Below the pieces are notes generated by a model. It saw only the letters and a program-made list of their open reading frames with translations. It ran no database searches and was not told where the DNA came from. A stretch of DNA of 64,000 bases from Impatiens glandulifera (lineage: Eukaryota > Streptophyta > Magnoliopsida > Ericales > Balsaminaceae). The first letter of the stretch is position 1. Every line of letters starts with the position of its first letter. Of the stretch, positions 10,674 to 20,937 are shown piece after piece. The position numbers were made by a program, and so were the translations under genes. Where the stretch lies: assembly GCF_907164915.1 (NCBI RefSeq), contig NC_061863.1, positions 32,957,133 through 33,021,132 of the forward strand. Direction: 5' to 3'.

Positions 10674-11088
10674 CATCGCTCTACAGACCTCAAACTAATG
10701 GTGTGGTCGAAGAGACAAACAAAAATGTGATTAGGATCATCAAAAAGATGACCAACACATATAAGGACTGACATGAGAAACTGCCTTATGCCTTATGGGA
10801 TATCATATAACCGCTCGGACCTCGACATATTAACGACATGAATGTTGTATAACTAATAAAAATCGAGATTTTAACTCTAAGAATATTCTTAGAAAGCCAC
10901 ATTATTGAAGAAGTCTGCCTCAAATATTAATATGATCAACTACTATTAATGGAGGGAAAGAGGTTAAACGTTCAAAACCCAAGCCTACTAAAAACGAATG
11001 TCAAACACCTTACATAGAAAGGTAAAACTCAGAAACCTCAAAGAAGATGATATTTTTCTCAAACGAAACCGGGAACTCCTAGACCCCG
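10674..11088 (+). pseudogene. Tat integrase remnant, core end
   Basis: The sequence resumes after E1 with YRPQTNGVVEETNKNVIRII, the part of the integrase core that holds the catalytic Glu (in VEE). It continues with KMTNTYKD and HEKLPYALW and then the IEILTLRIFLESHI-type segment that follows the core in Tat integrases. Stops are present (for example before HEKLPYALW). The segment ends in RNLKEDDIFLKRNRELLDP-like sequence at the CCCCG target of E2. The C-terminal remainder is at 20163. Confidence 0.75.
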
Positions 11089-12061
11089 TATTGGGTCAAA
11101 TTATTTTGACTAAGTGTTGAAATAGTTTGACTATTGGAATATTGATGATGAATGGATATCTATGCGTCTAATTGTCTCTGGTGCAGATGTATCGAAATCA
11201 GACTTTATTAGACGTGGTCTTAATGTGGTTCATTAGACCGATTTAGCATTAGATGCATGGTGTTAGACGTGCAGTCTAACTAGCGAAGTTAGACGTATAG
11301 TCTAACTAAGTGGTGTTAGACGTGCAGTCTAACTAGCGAATGTTAGACGTGCAGTCTAACTGGTGAAAGTTAGACGTGCGGTCTAATTGGTGAAAGTTAG
11401 ACGTGTAGTCTAATTAGAGAAAGTTAGACGTGCAGTCTAACTCTTTCAGATTAGTTAGAAGGGATTCGTAATTAGACGTGCAGTCTAACTCTTTCAGATT
11501 AGTTAGAAGGGATTCGTAATTAGACGTGCAGTCTAACTCGTGGAGTTAGACGTGTAGTATAATGGAATATGAAAGTTAGACGTCCAGTCTAACTGGTGAA
11601 AGTTAGACGTACTGTCTAACTCTTTCAAATTAGTCTGAAGTGATTGTAATTAGACGTGAAGTCTAATCCCATTAGACCAGGTGGTCTAATGGATCCTGTT
11701 ATTAGACGGGGACGTCCGATTTCATTAGACGAGTCGTCTTATTGAAATACGTCTAATGCCATGCTTAAGTAGTTGCTTCAAGCTAGCACCCGCCTACCCA
11801 CGTGCTATAGCTGTACACTACTCCTGCTCCACATCCATAAACAAACTGTTGTGTTGTTCCTTTTTTTCATCTTCTCATTATTGATCCTAAGCTTCAAACC
11901 TAAGTAAATATTTCCGCACTTGATTCTGTTTCAAGTGTTTACAAGGGTTTGCATAAAATAGAAAGTGAATTTAATCACTAACAAGATTTATTTCAAACCG
12001 ATTTCCTAAGCCTTCATCAATTGCCAGACCCCCGTCTCTATTGATTAAGCCGATCCTATCA
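11089..12061 (+). mobile_element. E2 5' LTR (internally deleted)
   Basis: Starts TATTGGGTCAAATTATTTTG and ends GCCGATCCTATCA. It is about 555 bp shorter than the 3' LTR. The 5' copy passes from CTCCTGCTCCA straight to ACATCCATAAACAAACTG near 11823, whereas the 3' copy has about 550 bp in between, bounded by GCTCC on each side. The lost part includes the conserved GGGTGACGTAGGAG block. The palindrome array is at about 11215-11760. Confidence 0.85.
11215..11760. repeat. Palindrome array, E2 5' LTR
   Basis: Units of about 27 bp, for example GTTAGACGTGCAGTCTAAC at 11262-11280, spaced by TGGTGAAA or TAGCGAA. Arms GTTAGAC/GTCTAAC are kept while the 5-nt middle changes (GTGCA, GTATA, GTACT). Confidence 0.88.
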
Positions 12062-12063
12062 AT

Positions 12064-12075
12064 TAGTATCAGAGT
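12064..12075 (+). other. E2 primer-binding site, decayed
   Basis: TAGTATCAGAGT lies two bases after the LTR end. It differs from the initiator-Met primer site TGGTATCAGAGC, seen intact in E3, E5 and E6, by one G-to-A and one C-to-T change, as expected from methyl-cytosine decay. Confidence 0.8.
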
Positions 12076-12106
12076 TTTGTTTCTATTCTTAAGCTTTTCC
12101 TAAAGA

Positions 12107-13779
12107 ATGTCGACCATAACCAAGGATTACAGTGCAACCGCCATTCCAACTTTCTCTCGAGAAAACTATATCGTATGGAAGAAGAGAGTTCATAATCATC
12201 TCTCCTCTCTTCATGACGACATATGGAGTGTTATCACAGAGGGTCCTATCAAGATCGATAAAGAGAATTCCGAATGGACCAGTGAAGAAAAGAGGCAGAA
12301 CAACCTCAACCACATGGCTCTTGATGTTCTGTATAGATCTCTCAATGACAACATGTTCAACTACATTATCGAGTGCGATACTGCTAAAGAGGTATGGGAC
12401 AGACTCACCCAACTGTGTGAGGGCAACGAGCAAACCAAAGAAAACAAGATCATGGTTGCCACTCAATAGTTTGACAGTTTCAAGATGCGTCATGGTGAAA
12501 CAATGAACGAGTTCGACACCAGATTTAGCAAGATTGTCTCCGCCTTATCTATCCTTGGAAAGGATATAGCAACAGGGAACTTGCTATTAAGGTCATGCGT
12601 GCTCTTTCAAGGGAATGGGACATAAAGACGATGGATATGAGGGAATCTAAAGATCTCAACAAGATCTCTCTCTTCGACCTGTTTGCTGATCTCAAGGCCT
12701 ATGAGTTCGAGCTGAACTGTAGGATGGAAGAAGATTAATTCACATCCATTATCATTGCCAAAGCTCTGGTGACTGCTGAAGAGCCACCTGTAGCCATTGA
12801 TGTGAAGATGGCAACGCATCAACTGAGCAGCGATTCCATGTCTCTCTTTGTGAAGATGTTTGGCGACTTCATAAAGAAGAGCAACCCTAACTCAAGCTCT
12901 TATAATTCCAATGATAATAAGAAATCAAAGGCTAATGTTAAATGTTATAACTGTGGTATTGCAGGTCATTACCAATCGAATTGTAGGAAACCTAAGCGTG
13001 AAGATAAGAAGGATGATGAAAAGGAGCTGAAGGCTCTTATGGCAGTAGATGGAAAGAACAGACGAAACATCTGTGACTCTTACTTCTCATCTAGTGATAG
13101 TGATGACGAAGAAGTGTCTTGCTTCATGGAAAGAGAAGATGAAGAACAGACTTAGGAAACTGAGGTATTTGACTTCTCTTTTGAAAGATTTTCAAGGGAA
13201 CAACTGGTAGCTACACTAAATGACATGGTCATTGAGTATAGAAAGCTAGCAGAATCCCTAAATGAAACAAAATCATCACCTGAAGTATCTCAACCAGTTT
13301 TACCTCAAACTCTTGAATCAAATGTTTTTGAAAAGAAAGTTGCAGAGATCTCATCTGAGAATGAGATGCTCAAAGAACAGATTCAAACTATTTCAGCTGA
13401 AAACAAGAGGTTAAACTATGTTGTTAGTGCATGGACAAGGTCTGGAGAAGCTGTCAAATATCAGATCAGCATGTTAAAACCTGCTGGATCTAGATTCGGT
13501 CTAGGATTTGATGGCAATGACTCAAACCTGTCGTGCAAAAAGTCAAACTCATCAAATGACAAGCTTAAGCCAATAAGCTTTGTTAAAGGAAGTTTGACTG
13601 ATAGTGAATCTGATCCCATTCATGAAGAAGTAGCTTTTAAGAATGAAATTATTTATGTTCCGCCGACTGTTAGCTGGCTGAAGAATAAGTTAGAAGCAAC
13701 TAGCAAGTCTGGCAATCTAAAACCTAACTCAAAGTCAAGGAGTTTTAAAAGAAAGTCTTCTTCAAAAGCTAAGGGATAG
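12107..13779 (+). pseudogene. E2 gag
   Basis: Structural protein of the virus-like particle, about 555 codons. It starts MSTITKDYSATAIPTFSREN and runs through the N-terminal fold (YIVWKKRVHNHLSS) and the LKAYEFEL segment to a zinc knuckle CYNCGIAGHYQSNC at 12943-12984, with all four metal ligands present. After an acidic Ser-rich part comes a coiled coil (EISSENEMLKEQIQTISAEN), then the SRFGLGFD segment and a basic Lys/Ser tail. That gag layout fits Sireviruses. Stops at about 12467, 12736 and 13153 and a frameshift near 12565 break it. The start is chosen by homology to E3 and E5. Confidence 0.85.
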
Positions 13780-14110
13780 TAGAAAGTCGTCTGCTAAGTC
13801 AAAATCATACGGATTAATCACAACACAACATGGGAAATCCATTAGAATATGTCAAATATGGATTCCTAAGGGACTAATTGACCGAGGTCCCAATTGAATA
13901 TGAGTACCAAGTTTATAAATAGTTTCTTATGTAGGTGATGTAGGAGGACTGTAGGAAGGAAGCATGGAGAATATTATTTTGAGTATACATTTCAGAGGAT
14001 CAACAATGGCTGTTGCCATTCCAGAAGAATAAATGTTTTTCTATGTTTTTGTATTAAAACACTTTTGGTCCGAAGGATCTCAAAACATTTGGTTATTCAT
14101 TTTTGTACAT
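13780..14110 (+). other. E2 pol deletion scar
   Basis: After gag the polyprotein linker continues (WIPKG-type segment near 13850). At about 13950 the sequence jumps to the RNase H end: AGGATCAACAATGGC near 14005 matches CAGATCAACAAGTGGC at 26442 in E3, which encodes DQQVADLLSK, the tail of copia RNase H. About 4 kb of protease, integrase, RT and RNase H is missing. E3 has the same junction. Confidence 0.7.
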
Positions 14111-14154
14111 GCACAAAATGATAAGGAAAAATTACTTTGAAAGTAAAGATACTC

Positions 14155-14872
14155 TCAGACGAATGACCTTAATCGGTCTATTAGACAAGGTTGTCTAAAG
14201 GAAGAGGCCTGTATTTAGACGTATTTTTGCTCACAATCTATACATCTAAGTCTATATGTTGTGGTTTAAAACCTGCGCGGTTAGACGTACACGTCTAATA
14301 GATGTTAAACGTTTTTACGTCATGAGCAAGAGGATGCTCACGTCTAACCAAACACACATCTAACACGTGGTGTTTATGTGTAATTAGACGTACACGTCTA
14401 ATAGACATTAGACGTATATTTTAAGACACATAATTAGACGTATGCGTCTAATGGACCCATGCGTCTAATAGACGTTTAATTTTATAGATATGTGCAATAA
14501 GAAAAACGTGCTCATTAGACTGATCAAGGACAATTGTCCACGTGAGAAGATATCTGATTTTCCTGCTCAAACATTAAAACAGTCATCTCATGATAATATG
14601 GAAACACGTGTCTTTCAAGTTAATAGAGAATGACTGATATACCCTCAATATAATGCTGACTCTTTGGAAAGGACGTCTAATTTTAAATGATGGGCCATAA
14701 CCCTAGGAAAAACGATGGTTATCCTATATGACTCTTGATAGTCTACATAAGGACATTTTTGCATGAAATTGAAAGCTTTTTCTCACTAAAGATTTCTAAG
14801 AACCCTAGATTTCTTTACCTTTTTCTCTAAAAAATCTTTGTTAATCTTGTGCCTGTTCATATTCTACTAAAA
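14155..14872 (+). promoter_or_regulatory. Palindrome cluster and promoter-like leader upstream of E2 aORF
   Basis: About 14155-14530 carries AGAC/GTCT palindromes such as ATTAGACGTACACGTCTAAT at 14383-14402, like those in the LTRs. An AT-rich stretch follows, then GAACCCTAGATTTCT near 14811, and the aORF ATG at 14873. E3 and E4 have the same order and recognisable similarity. A TATA box is clearer in E3 (27223-27230) than here. The region may drive a separate aORF transcript; that is inference. Confidence 0.55.
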
Positions 14873-17800
14873 ATGGGAAACAAGAGAATCACGTTGGGTC
14901 ACTGTACTTTACAGATTGATTTCCCATCGATTTATTCCTTCGATCAGCAAGAGGTGATTGATATGTTCAGAACCCTCGAGTATTCTGGTCTCGGAAAATA
15001 TCTTGGTGGTCTGTTCATCTTTCATGAGAAGGAAGTTCGGGAGTTCTTTAAACTGTGACAATGGTGGGTGATTCCATTGTAGAAACTGTTAACGATACAG
15101 AGATCTCTTTCGACGAAGCCTCTTACGCAGAGTTCTTTGAACTTCCGTCGGAGGGACATACCTTCAACATGCATCTATCATCGGAAGTAATGGAAGAAAT
15201 GAAGAATGTTTTATCAGCCGATGGTTCGGCGATTCGATTGAATGGAAGTAAGAAGGTCCTTAAACCACACTTTATTTTTCTAAATGATGTGGTGGCAAAA
15301 GCGCTTCAGGGGAAGGATGAATCGTTCAATCTCTATAGTCAAGATTGATTTGATTATATGTGTGTTATCTCGAAGGGGATCTAGGTCAACTGGGCCTCAA
15401 CGTTATTTCAGAATCTCTTCTTCTCCATCAACTAGGAGAACAAGGAAAGTATAACCTTCGCTGCCCAATTAAGCCGTTTATTGGAGCATTTGGGGGTTCC
15501 GACGGGTGAACCTGAACCTATCAACTCGACCAGGGTGTATACTGTTTTCACAGTCGCCAACACCCTAGTCAGAATGAAAAACCTTAAAGAATCACCTTCA
15601 GGCGCTTCTAGCCAACAGACATGTAGAAAATCTGTTACACAATCCATACAACCAACCGCTTCCATTCTGTCGACAGGAGCAAAGAGATCGAAAACAGTCA
15701 ACGAATCAAAGGCTAGTTCTACTAGCCTAAGGAGTTCTTCAAAGAAAGACTCTGAAACAATCGATTCCAGAGTCAAGCAAGGTCTAGTTGAACTTGCCAC
15801 CATTCCATTGTCTCCCCTATCTCCGGCTGCATGTCAGTTGCGGAGATCTTCAAGGTCATCTGTTTCAAAAGGTGACAAGTCAAAGGAGCCCCGTGCGTCT
15901 AAATCGATGAAGGCGTCATCAAAGGTAACCTCTTCCCAACCCCTAACCGATGTGCCCAAATTTGATGTTCCTTTGATGGAACATGATAAATCTATTTTTA
16001 TTCTTGAAAAGGAATCTGCAGCAGGGCCCGCTGTTGAGTTAGTTGATCCAAATATTGAGAATTTTGATAGGATTGTGTCTCCCGTTCGCCAACCTGATCC
16101 AATAACCGCTAGTGCTACAAAGTTTGTTCAACTAGAACAAGGTGCAGTCCTTACCCTTGTGGCTGGTGGCACTGCTGAAAAGGCTCCCTCTTCTTCTGTT
16201 AGAGAGCCTTCCTCCTCAAATCCCATTTCAATAGATTCCATAGTAACCAGGAAGGTCACTCGAGGCGAATTTCCTCTTGGAATCTTCAAGAAACCACAAT
16301 CTGCTCATGAATTGATGCGCTCCACAAGACAGTCCAGTGGAATTGTATTCAGTGAACCAAGACCCTTTCCAAAATCTGTTGAGATTATTGGAAAAAGGAA
16401 GAATGTTGTATCTGACGAAAATGAAGATGTTTCTGGGGAAACATGCATTGTTGACCTCATGATGAATTAAGTCAAAGCCATAGCTGCTGAGAAGATATCA
16501 ATTTTTGACTCTTGGATCCAGAACAGATTGTCAATCCAGTATGATGAGGTCATCACAGGTTCAGGAATAAGTAGTCAATGGCGTAAACTTGTATCCAATG
16601 AAAAGAAGGTTCTCAAATGGGCCAAAACTTAGGAGGTGTCTGAAGCTCTGAAGAGAAAGGACCTTATAAAAGTCTGTCTAAGAGGAAGAGCTTTATTTCC
16701 CATTCTTGAAGCCAAAAAAGCAAATTTCAATCCAATCGAGAAAGGTGCTGAAGTAGAAGTGAAAGCTTTAAAGAGATTACACGAGATCATGTCTGACTAT
16801 CTTTCTATAGTCACTCGGTATGTTGATGGAGCTAATTGCTCAGGAGTTAGCTATTTTGGTAGTTCCTCCTATGAAGACGAACCAATGGATATCTCTGTTG
16901 ATCATGCTGATATAGATGAGCAAGTTGCTGCTCTTCTGATAGAACTTGGAAATCTCTCTGCGGAAGAAAGACGTCTACTGGCTCAACCTGTTATTGAGCA
17001 AGATGAGGAATCTATTCAAGAGAATCCGTCCTTAGAAGAAGAAGAAGAAATTATTCAAGAGCCGGAACAAGCTCTTGAAGAAAATGCTGATCAAGAGCCC
17101 GTCCAAGCTCTTGTGACTCAAGAAGATGATGTTGTTAAAGAGCCGGTCCAAGCTCTTGTAACACAAGAGGAAGAAATTGTTGAGGAGCACGTTCAAACTC
17201 CTAACATCAATGAAGAAGAGGTAGTGAAATCCCCTACTGTCAGAATAGAGGAATCTCAAGAAAAAGAGGCTGAAGTTAGTCAGCTTGAGGTTGTCTGTTC
17301 TGAGGGGGAACCCTCAAAAGACAAAGATGCCGAAGAAAATTCCTCATCCGAGGGGGAACATGATCAAAATGCTAGAACTGTCAAGCCTCTACCATTTCCT
17401 AAGATTAATGCTGGTAATCTCTATGAAAATATTCCGAATCCTCTTCACCATACGGGAAATCTGTACGAAAGATTTAATAGAGTAGAAGAGGAGTTGGAAG
17501 AAGAAGAGAAAAATCGATCTGGAAATGAGTCTGAGAAGGATGGACCCGAGCAATCCCTGCAGGTTCACACCCAATTTAACCCCATTCAGAGCATGGCAAT
17601 ATAATCAAAAGATAATTCATCCAATGAAGGATCTTCTGTTAACGGTACCAAGCTTCTGAAGTCGATGACATATCTGCTTACCTCTCTTCAGAAGAATGTG
17701 GTAAAGCTGGGATCGAATATGGCAAAGATTTTGAAGACCCAGAAAAAGGACAGAAAAGACTTTGCTGAACATGTCAAAATCCTTAATGAATTGGATAAGA

Positions 17801-18447
17801 CACTAAAGAAAAATACGTATGAGACTCATATCTCAAATTCAAATTTCTCTAAATTTGAAAAGCAGCTCTTCAGTCGTCAATCGGAAATGACGAGCCTTGA
17901 AAGACAAATCAATCTTAATAATCAACGAGAGATTATGGAAACAATGGAATTATTTCAGAATCAGCTGGTTGAAATTCAAGGCAGCATGAGAAGAACAGAT
18001 GCTGAAAGACTGGAGTATGCCGACTCCATTGCATGGAAATTTCAAGCTGAAGAGAATGCGAAAGCTGGTGCTGAGAAAAAACAAACTCGTATTACTCAAG
18101 GTGAGCCTAGTAGAAGAGGTGACAGTGTATCAACCGACACCAGATCTATGCGAGCGTCAACCAATGATGAAAATCCAAGGCCAACTACAAGAGGCGGAGG
18201 TCGAAGCGGTGATGATCACGGAGGTCGAATAAGTGGTGGTGGTCATGGTGGGCGACCTTGTAGTGATCGAGGAGGCCGAAGCACTGGTAGTGATCGTGGA
18301 GGCCGGAGTGATGGAGCCACTTGTGGTGGTCGCGCTCTTCCTCCTTTTCGCAATTTGCTAACCGATCATGAGATGACGGGTGAAGGGATGAGCTATGAAG
18401 GAACTTGTTTCCCTATCGATCCTCGAGTAAAAAGGGAAGAACAATAA
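14873..18447 (+). pseudogene. E2 additional 3' ORF (aORF)
   Basis: A long ORF after the pol position, as in Sireviruses with an env-like gene. It encodes about 1190 codons, broken by one frameshift near 15055 and about six stops (for example 15346, 16468 and 17602), otherwise in one frame. Order: an N-terminal globular domain (VIDMFRTLEYSGLGKYLGG; KKVLKPHFIFLNDVVAKALQ), a Ser/Lys-rich middle, a conserved Trp/Lys segment near 16480-16700, acidic repeats EPVQALVTQE (17090-17190), a coiled coil (17665-18070), an RGG-rich basic tail (18170-18340) and a conserved end DPRVKREEQ. I see no signal peptide or membrane segment, so it is not an obvious envelope. Function unknown. Confidence 0.8.
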
Positions 18448-18615
18448 TTTTCTTTCCCCTACCGTGTTAACTCTTAAACTATGTTTCTCTAACTATGTTT
18501 TTGAATATTGGTTTTTGAAAGTGGTTGTGTAAGATGGATGAACAAATTTTACTCTACATATTTATATGATGAAGGCTTAATTTGTTATCTATGCAAATGG
18601 TTTCAATCTCATCAT

Positions 18616-18629
18616 CAAAAGGGGGAAAT
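18616..18629 (+). other. E2 polypurine tract
   Basis: CAAAAGGGGGAAAT directly precedes the 3' LTR start TGTTGGGTC. It is the plus-strand priming site. Confidence 0.88.
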
Positions 18630-20157
18630 TGTTGGGTCAAATTATTTTGACTAAGTGTTGAAATAGTTTGACTATTGGAATTTTGATGATGAATGGATAT
18701 CTATGCGTCTAATTGTCTTTGGTGCAGATGTATCGAAATCAGACTTTATTAGACATGGTCTTAATGAGGTTCATTAGACCGATTTGGCATTAGATGCATG
18801 GTGTTAGACGTGCAGTCTAACTAACGAAGTTAGACGTGTAGTCTAACTAAGCGGTGTTAGACATGCAGTCTAACTGGAAAAAGCTAGACGTGCAGTCTAA
18901 CTGGTGAAAGTTAGACGTACAGTCTAACTGGTGAAAGTTAGACGTGCAGTCTAACTGGTGAAAGTTAGACGTGCAGTCTAACTCCTTCAGATTAGTCTGA
19001 AGGGATTCATAATTAGATGTGCAGTTTAACTCGTGGAGTTAGACGTGCAGTCTAATGGAATGTGATAGTTAGACGTGCAGTCTAACTGGTAAAAGTTAGA
19101 CGTGCAGTCTAACTGATGAAAGTTAGACGTGCTGTCTAACTCCTTCAGATTAGTCTGAAGTGATTGTAATTAGACGTGAAGTCTAATCCCATTAGACTAG
19201 GTGGTCTAATGGATCCTTTTATTAGACGGGGACGTCTGATTTCATTAGACGAGGTCGTCTAATTGAAATACGTCTAATGCCATGCTTAAGCAGTTGCTTG
19301 AAGCTAGCACCCGCCTACCCACGTGCTCTATCTGTACGCTACTCCTGCTCCACTTTCTAGTGAAGATCCGTACGATAGCTAGCTGCAACCAATCAACCAA
19401 TGCCACATAAGCAAATATCATTCACATTATTTGTTTTGCATGTATATCTCTGAAGAATATTCGGCGCACTACCTGTTGTGTACGACCACGATCCTTGTAT
19501 TCAGATTCTATTGTGTACTATGGAGGCGTTCCAATAGAAGCTCTCCACGTGTCATTATGAAGATTCGACCGTTAGCTCATGTTCCTTATTTAAAGAATCT
19601 CAAGAACAACGGACACATATACCAGCGAGAATCTTGAACAAACATAACATATTTGAGTGAACAAGCTGAAGAATCAATCGATCATTTGGATACTCAGATT
19701 ATTGAAACTGTTAGCTGCTTTCTTGTTTTACTGTGTGTTAATAAAGAGAGAGTTAGAATCAAAACATCGTTTTAGCTGAGTGATATTCTTCATCATATTG
19801 TAAGTTGAACAGAGTCTGTTCTATTCAACAATGAGCTATTTGTGCAAATTGTATTTGATTCAAAGCATATTATAGTGAATCCTTCCGGTGGTTGGAAGAA
19901 GGGGTGACGTAGGAGACTTTGCTCCTAACATCCATAAACAAACTGATGTGTTGTTCCTTTCTGTCATCTTCTTATTCTTGATCCTAAGCTTCAAACCTAA
20001 GTAAACATTTCCGCACTTGATTCTGTTTCAAGTGTTTACAAGGGTTTGCGTATAATAGAAAGTGAATTTAATCCCTAACAAGATTTCTTTCAACCATTTT
20101 TCTTAAGCCTCATCAATCGCTAGACCCCCGTCTTTATTGATTAAGCCGATCCTATCA
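18630..20157 (+). mobile_element. E2 3' LTR
   Basis: Starts TGTTGGGTCAAATTATTTTG and ends GCCGATCCTATCA, 1528 bp. The palindrome array lies at about 18745-19285. The conserved block GGGTGACGTAGGAG is at 19902-19915, followed by TTTGCTCC and CATCCATAAACAAACTG. It keeps the part lost from the 5' copy, so it represents the parental LTR better. Confidence 0.88.
18745..19285. repeat. Palindrome array, E2 3' LTR
   Basis: Same unit as in the 5' LTR: repeated GTTAGACGTGCAGTCTAACT with a GGTGAAA spacer, about 27 bp apart, plus CTTCAGATTAGTCTGAAG units and ATTAGACGAGGTCGTCTAAT-like forms near 19240. Confidence 0.87.
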
Positions 20158-20162
20158 CCCCG

Positions 20163-20530
20163 AGGGAAACTTCATCCCCAATGGGAATGACCTTTCCCAA
20201 TTAAGAAAATCCTCTCAAGAGGAGTTCTCCCCTATGTACTATAGAAGACGAAGAATTTATTGTCCCAAGATATCTTGACGCGCTTAAAAGATATTTTTTA
20301 GAATATCAAGCTACATGTAGAACGATTCTAAGATCAACCTTGAGAGAAACTTATTTCAATAGAATCCAATCCCAAGTTTTGAAAAACTTTTCAACATGTA
20401 CAAAGGACTCATGTCTGAACTACGTTAGACATAATTCTTCTTAGCACAAAAATAAAGGAGAGAAGATATGTAGGCAACCTGCATTTTTCTTGGCCCGTTC
20501 TTAAATAAATAAAATCTTATCTGATTCTTC
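20163..20530 (+). pseudogene. Tat integrase C-terminal end
   Basis: Immediately after E2 the reading continues RGNFIPNGNDL, joining the upstream ELLDP across the CCCCG target. After a frameshift it gives EEFIVPRYLDALKRYFLEYQ, like the end of Tat integrases, where a short basic helix with DALKKYY closes the polyprotein. No coding sequence follows. Confidence 0.65.
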
Positions 20531-20937
20531 AAAGCACAAAAATTAAGTCTTGTCGATAGGTATAAGATATCGTTTTTACACGATTCCATCCAAAACCTTA
20601 TCTATTGATAAGTATCGCGATCATTCATATATGACACGTATAAACCCCATGTGTCGATAGGTATGAGATATTATTTTTACTCGATTCTGTCTATAACCTT
20701 ATCTGTTGATAAGTATCGTTATCATTCGTACATGATCCATAGAAACCCTATCTATCGATAGATACGAGACATCCTTTTTACACGATTCTGTCTAAAAACC
20801 TTATATGTCGATAGGTATAAAAACCTTATTTATCGATAAGTACCAGGATTTATTGTACATGATCCACCAAAATTGTATAAAAACCTTATCTGTTGATAAG
20901 TACAATGATTATTCGTATATGATCCATAGAAACCCTA
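20530..20937 (+). repeat. Tat 3'UTR tandem array, left part
   Basis: Degenerate tandem units of about 50 bp (paired as about 100 bp) alternating a CCTATNTNTCGATAGGTA box and a CCTTATCTGTTGATAAGT box, each followed by ATCATTCGTACATGATCC. The boxes are small palindromes (CTATC..GATAG, CTTATC..GATAAG). The array is cut at 20937 by E3 and resumes at 32615. Confidence 0.8.

Larger units (their letters stand above)
11089..20157 (+). mobile_element. E2: Sirevirus-like copia element lacking pol
   Basis: Complete from LTR to LTR, flanked by the perfect repeat CCCCG (11084-11088 and 20158-20162). The order is 5' LTR, decayed iMet primer site, gag, a scar where protease, integrase, RT and most of RNase H are missing, a palindrome/promoter-like region, a long additional ORF (aORF), polypurine tract and 3' LTR. 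The first LTR base pair is TA instead of TG at 11089-11090. It has several stops in each ORF and is inactive. It would have needed pol from another element. Confidence 0.88.

Noticed and set aside
12089..12493. Minus-strand 134-codon open frame opposite E2 gag
   Set aside because: Antisense shadow of a well-supported gag reading.
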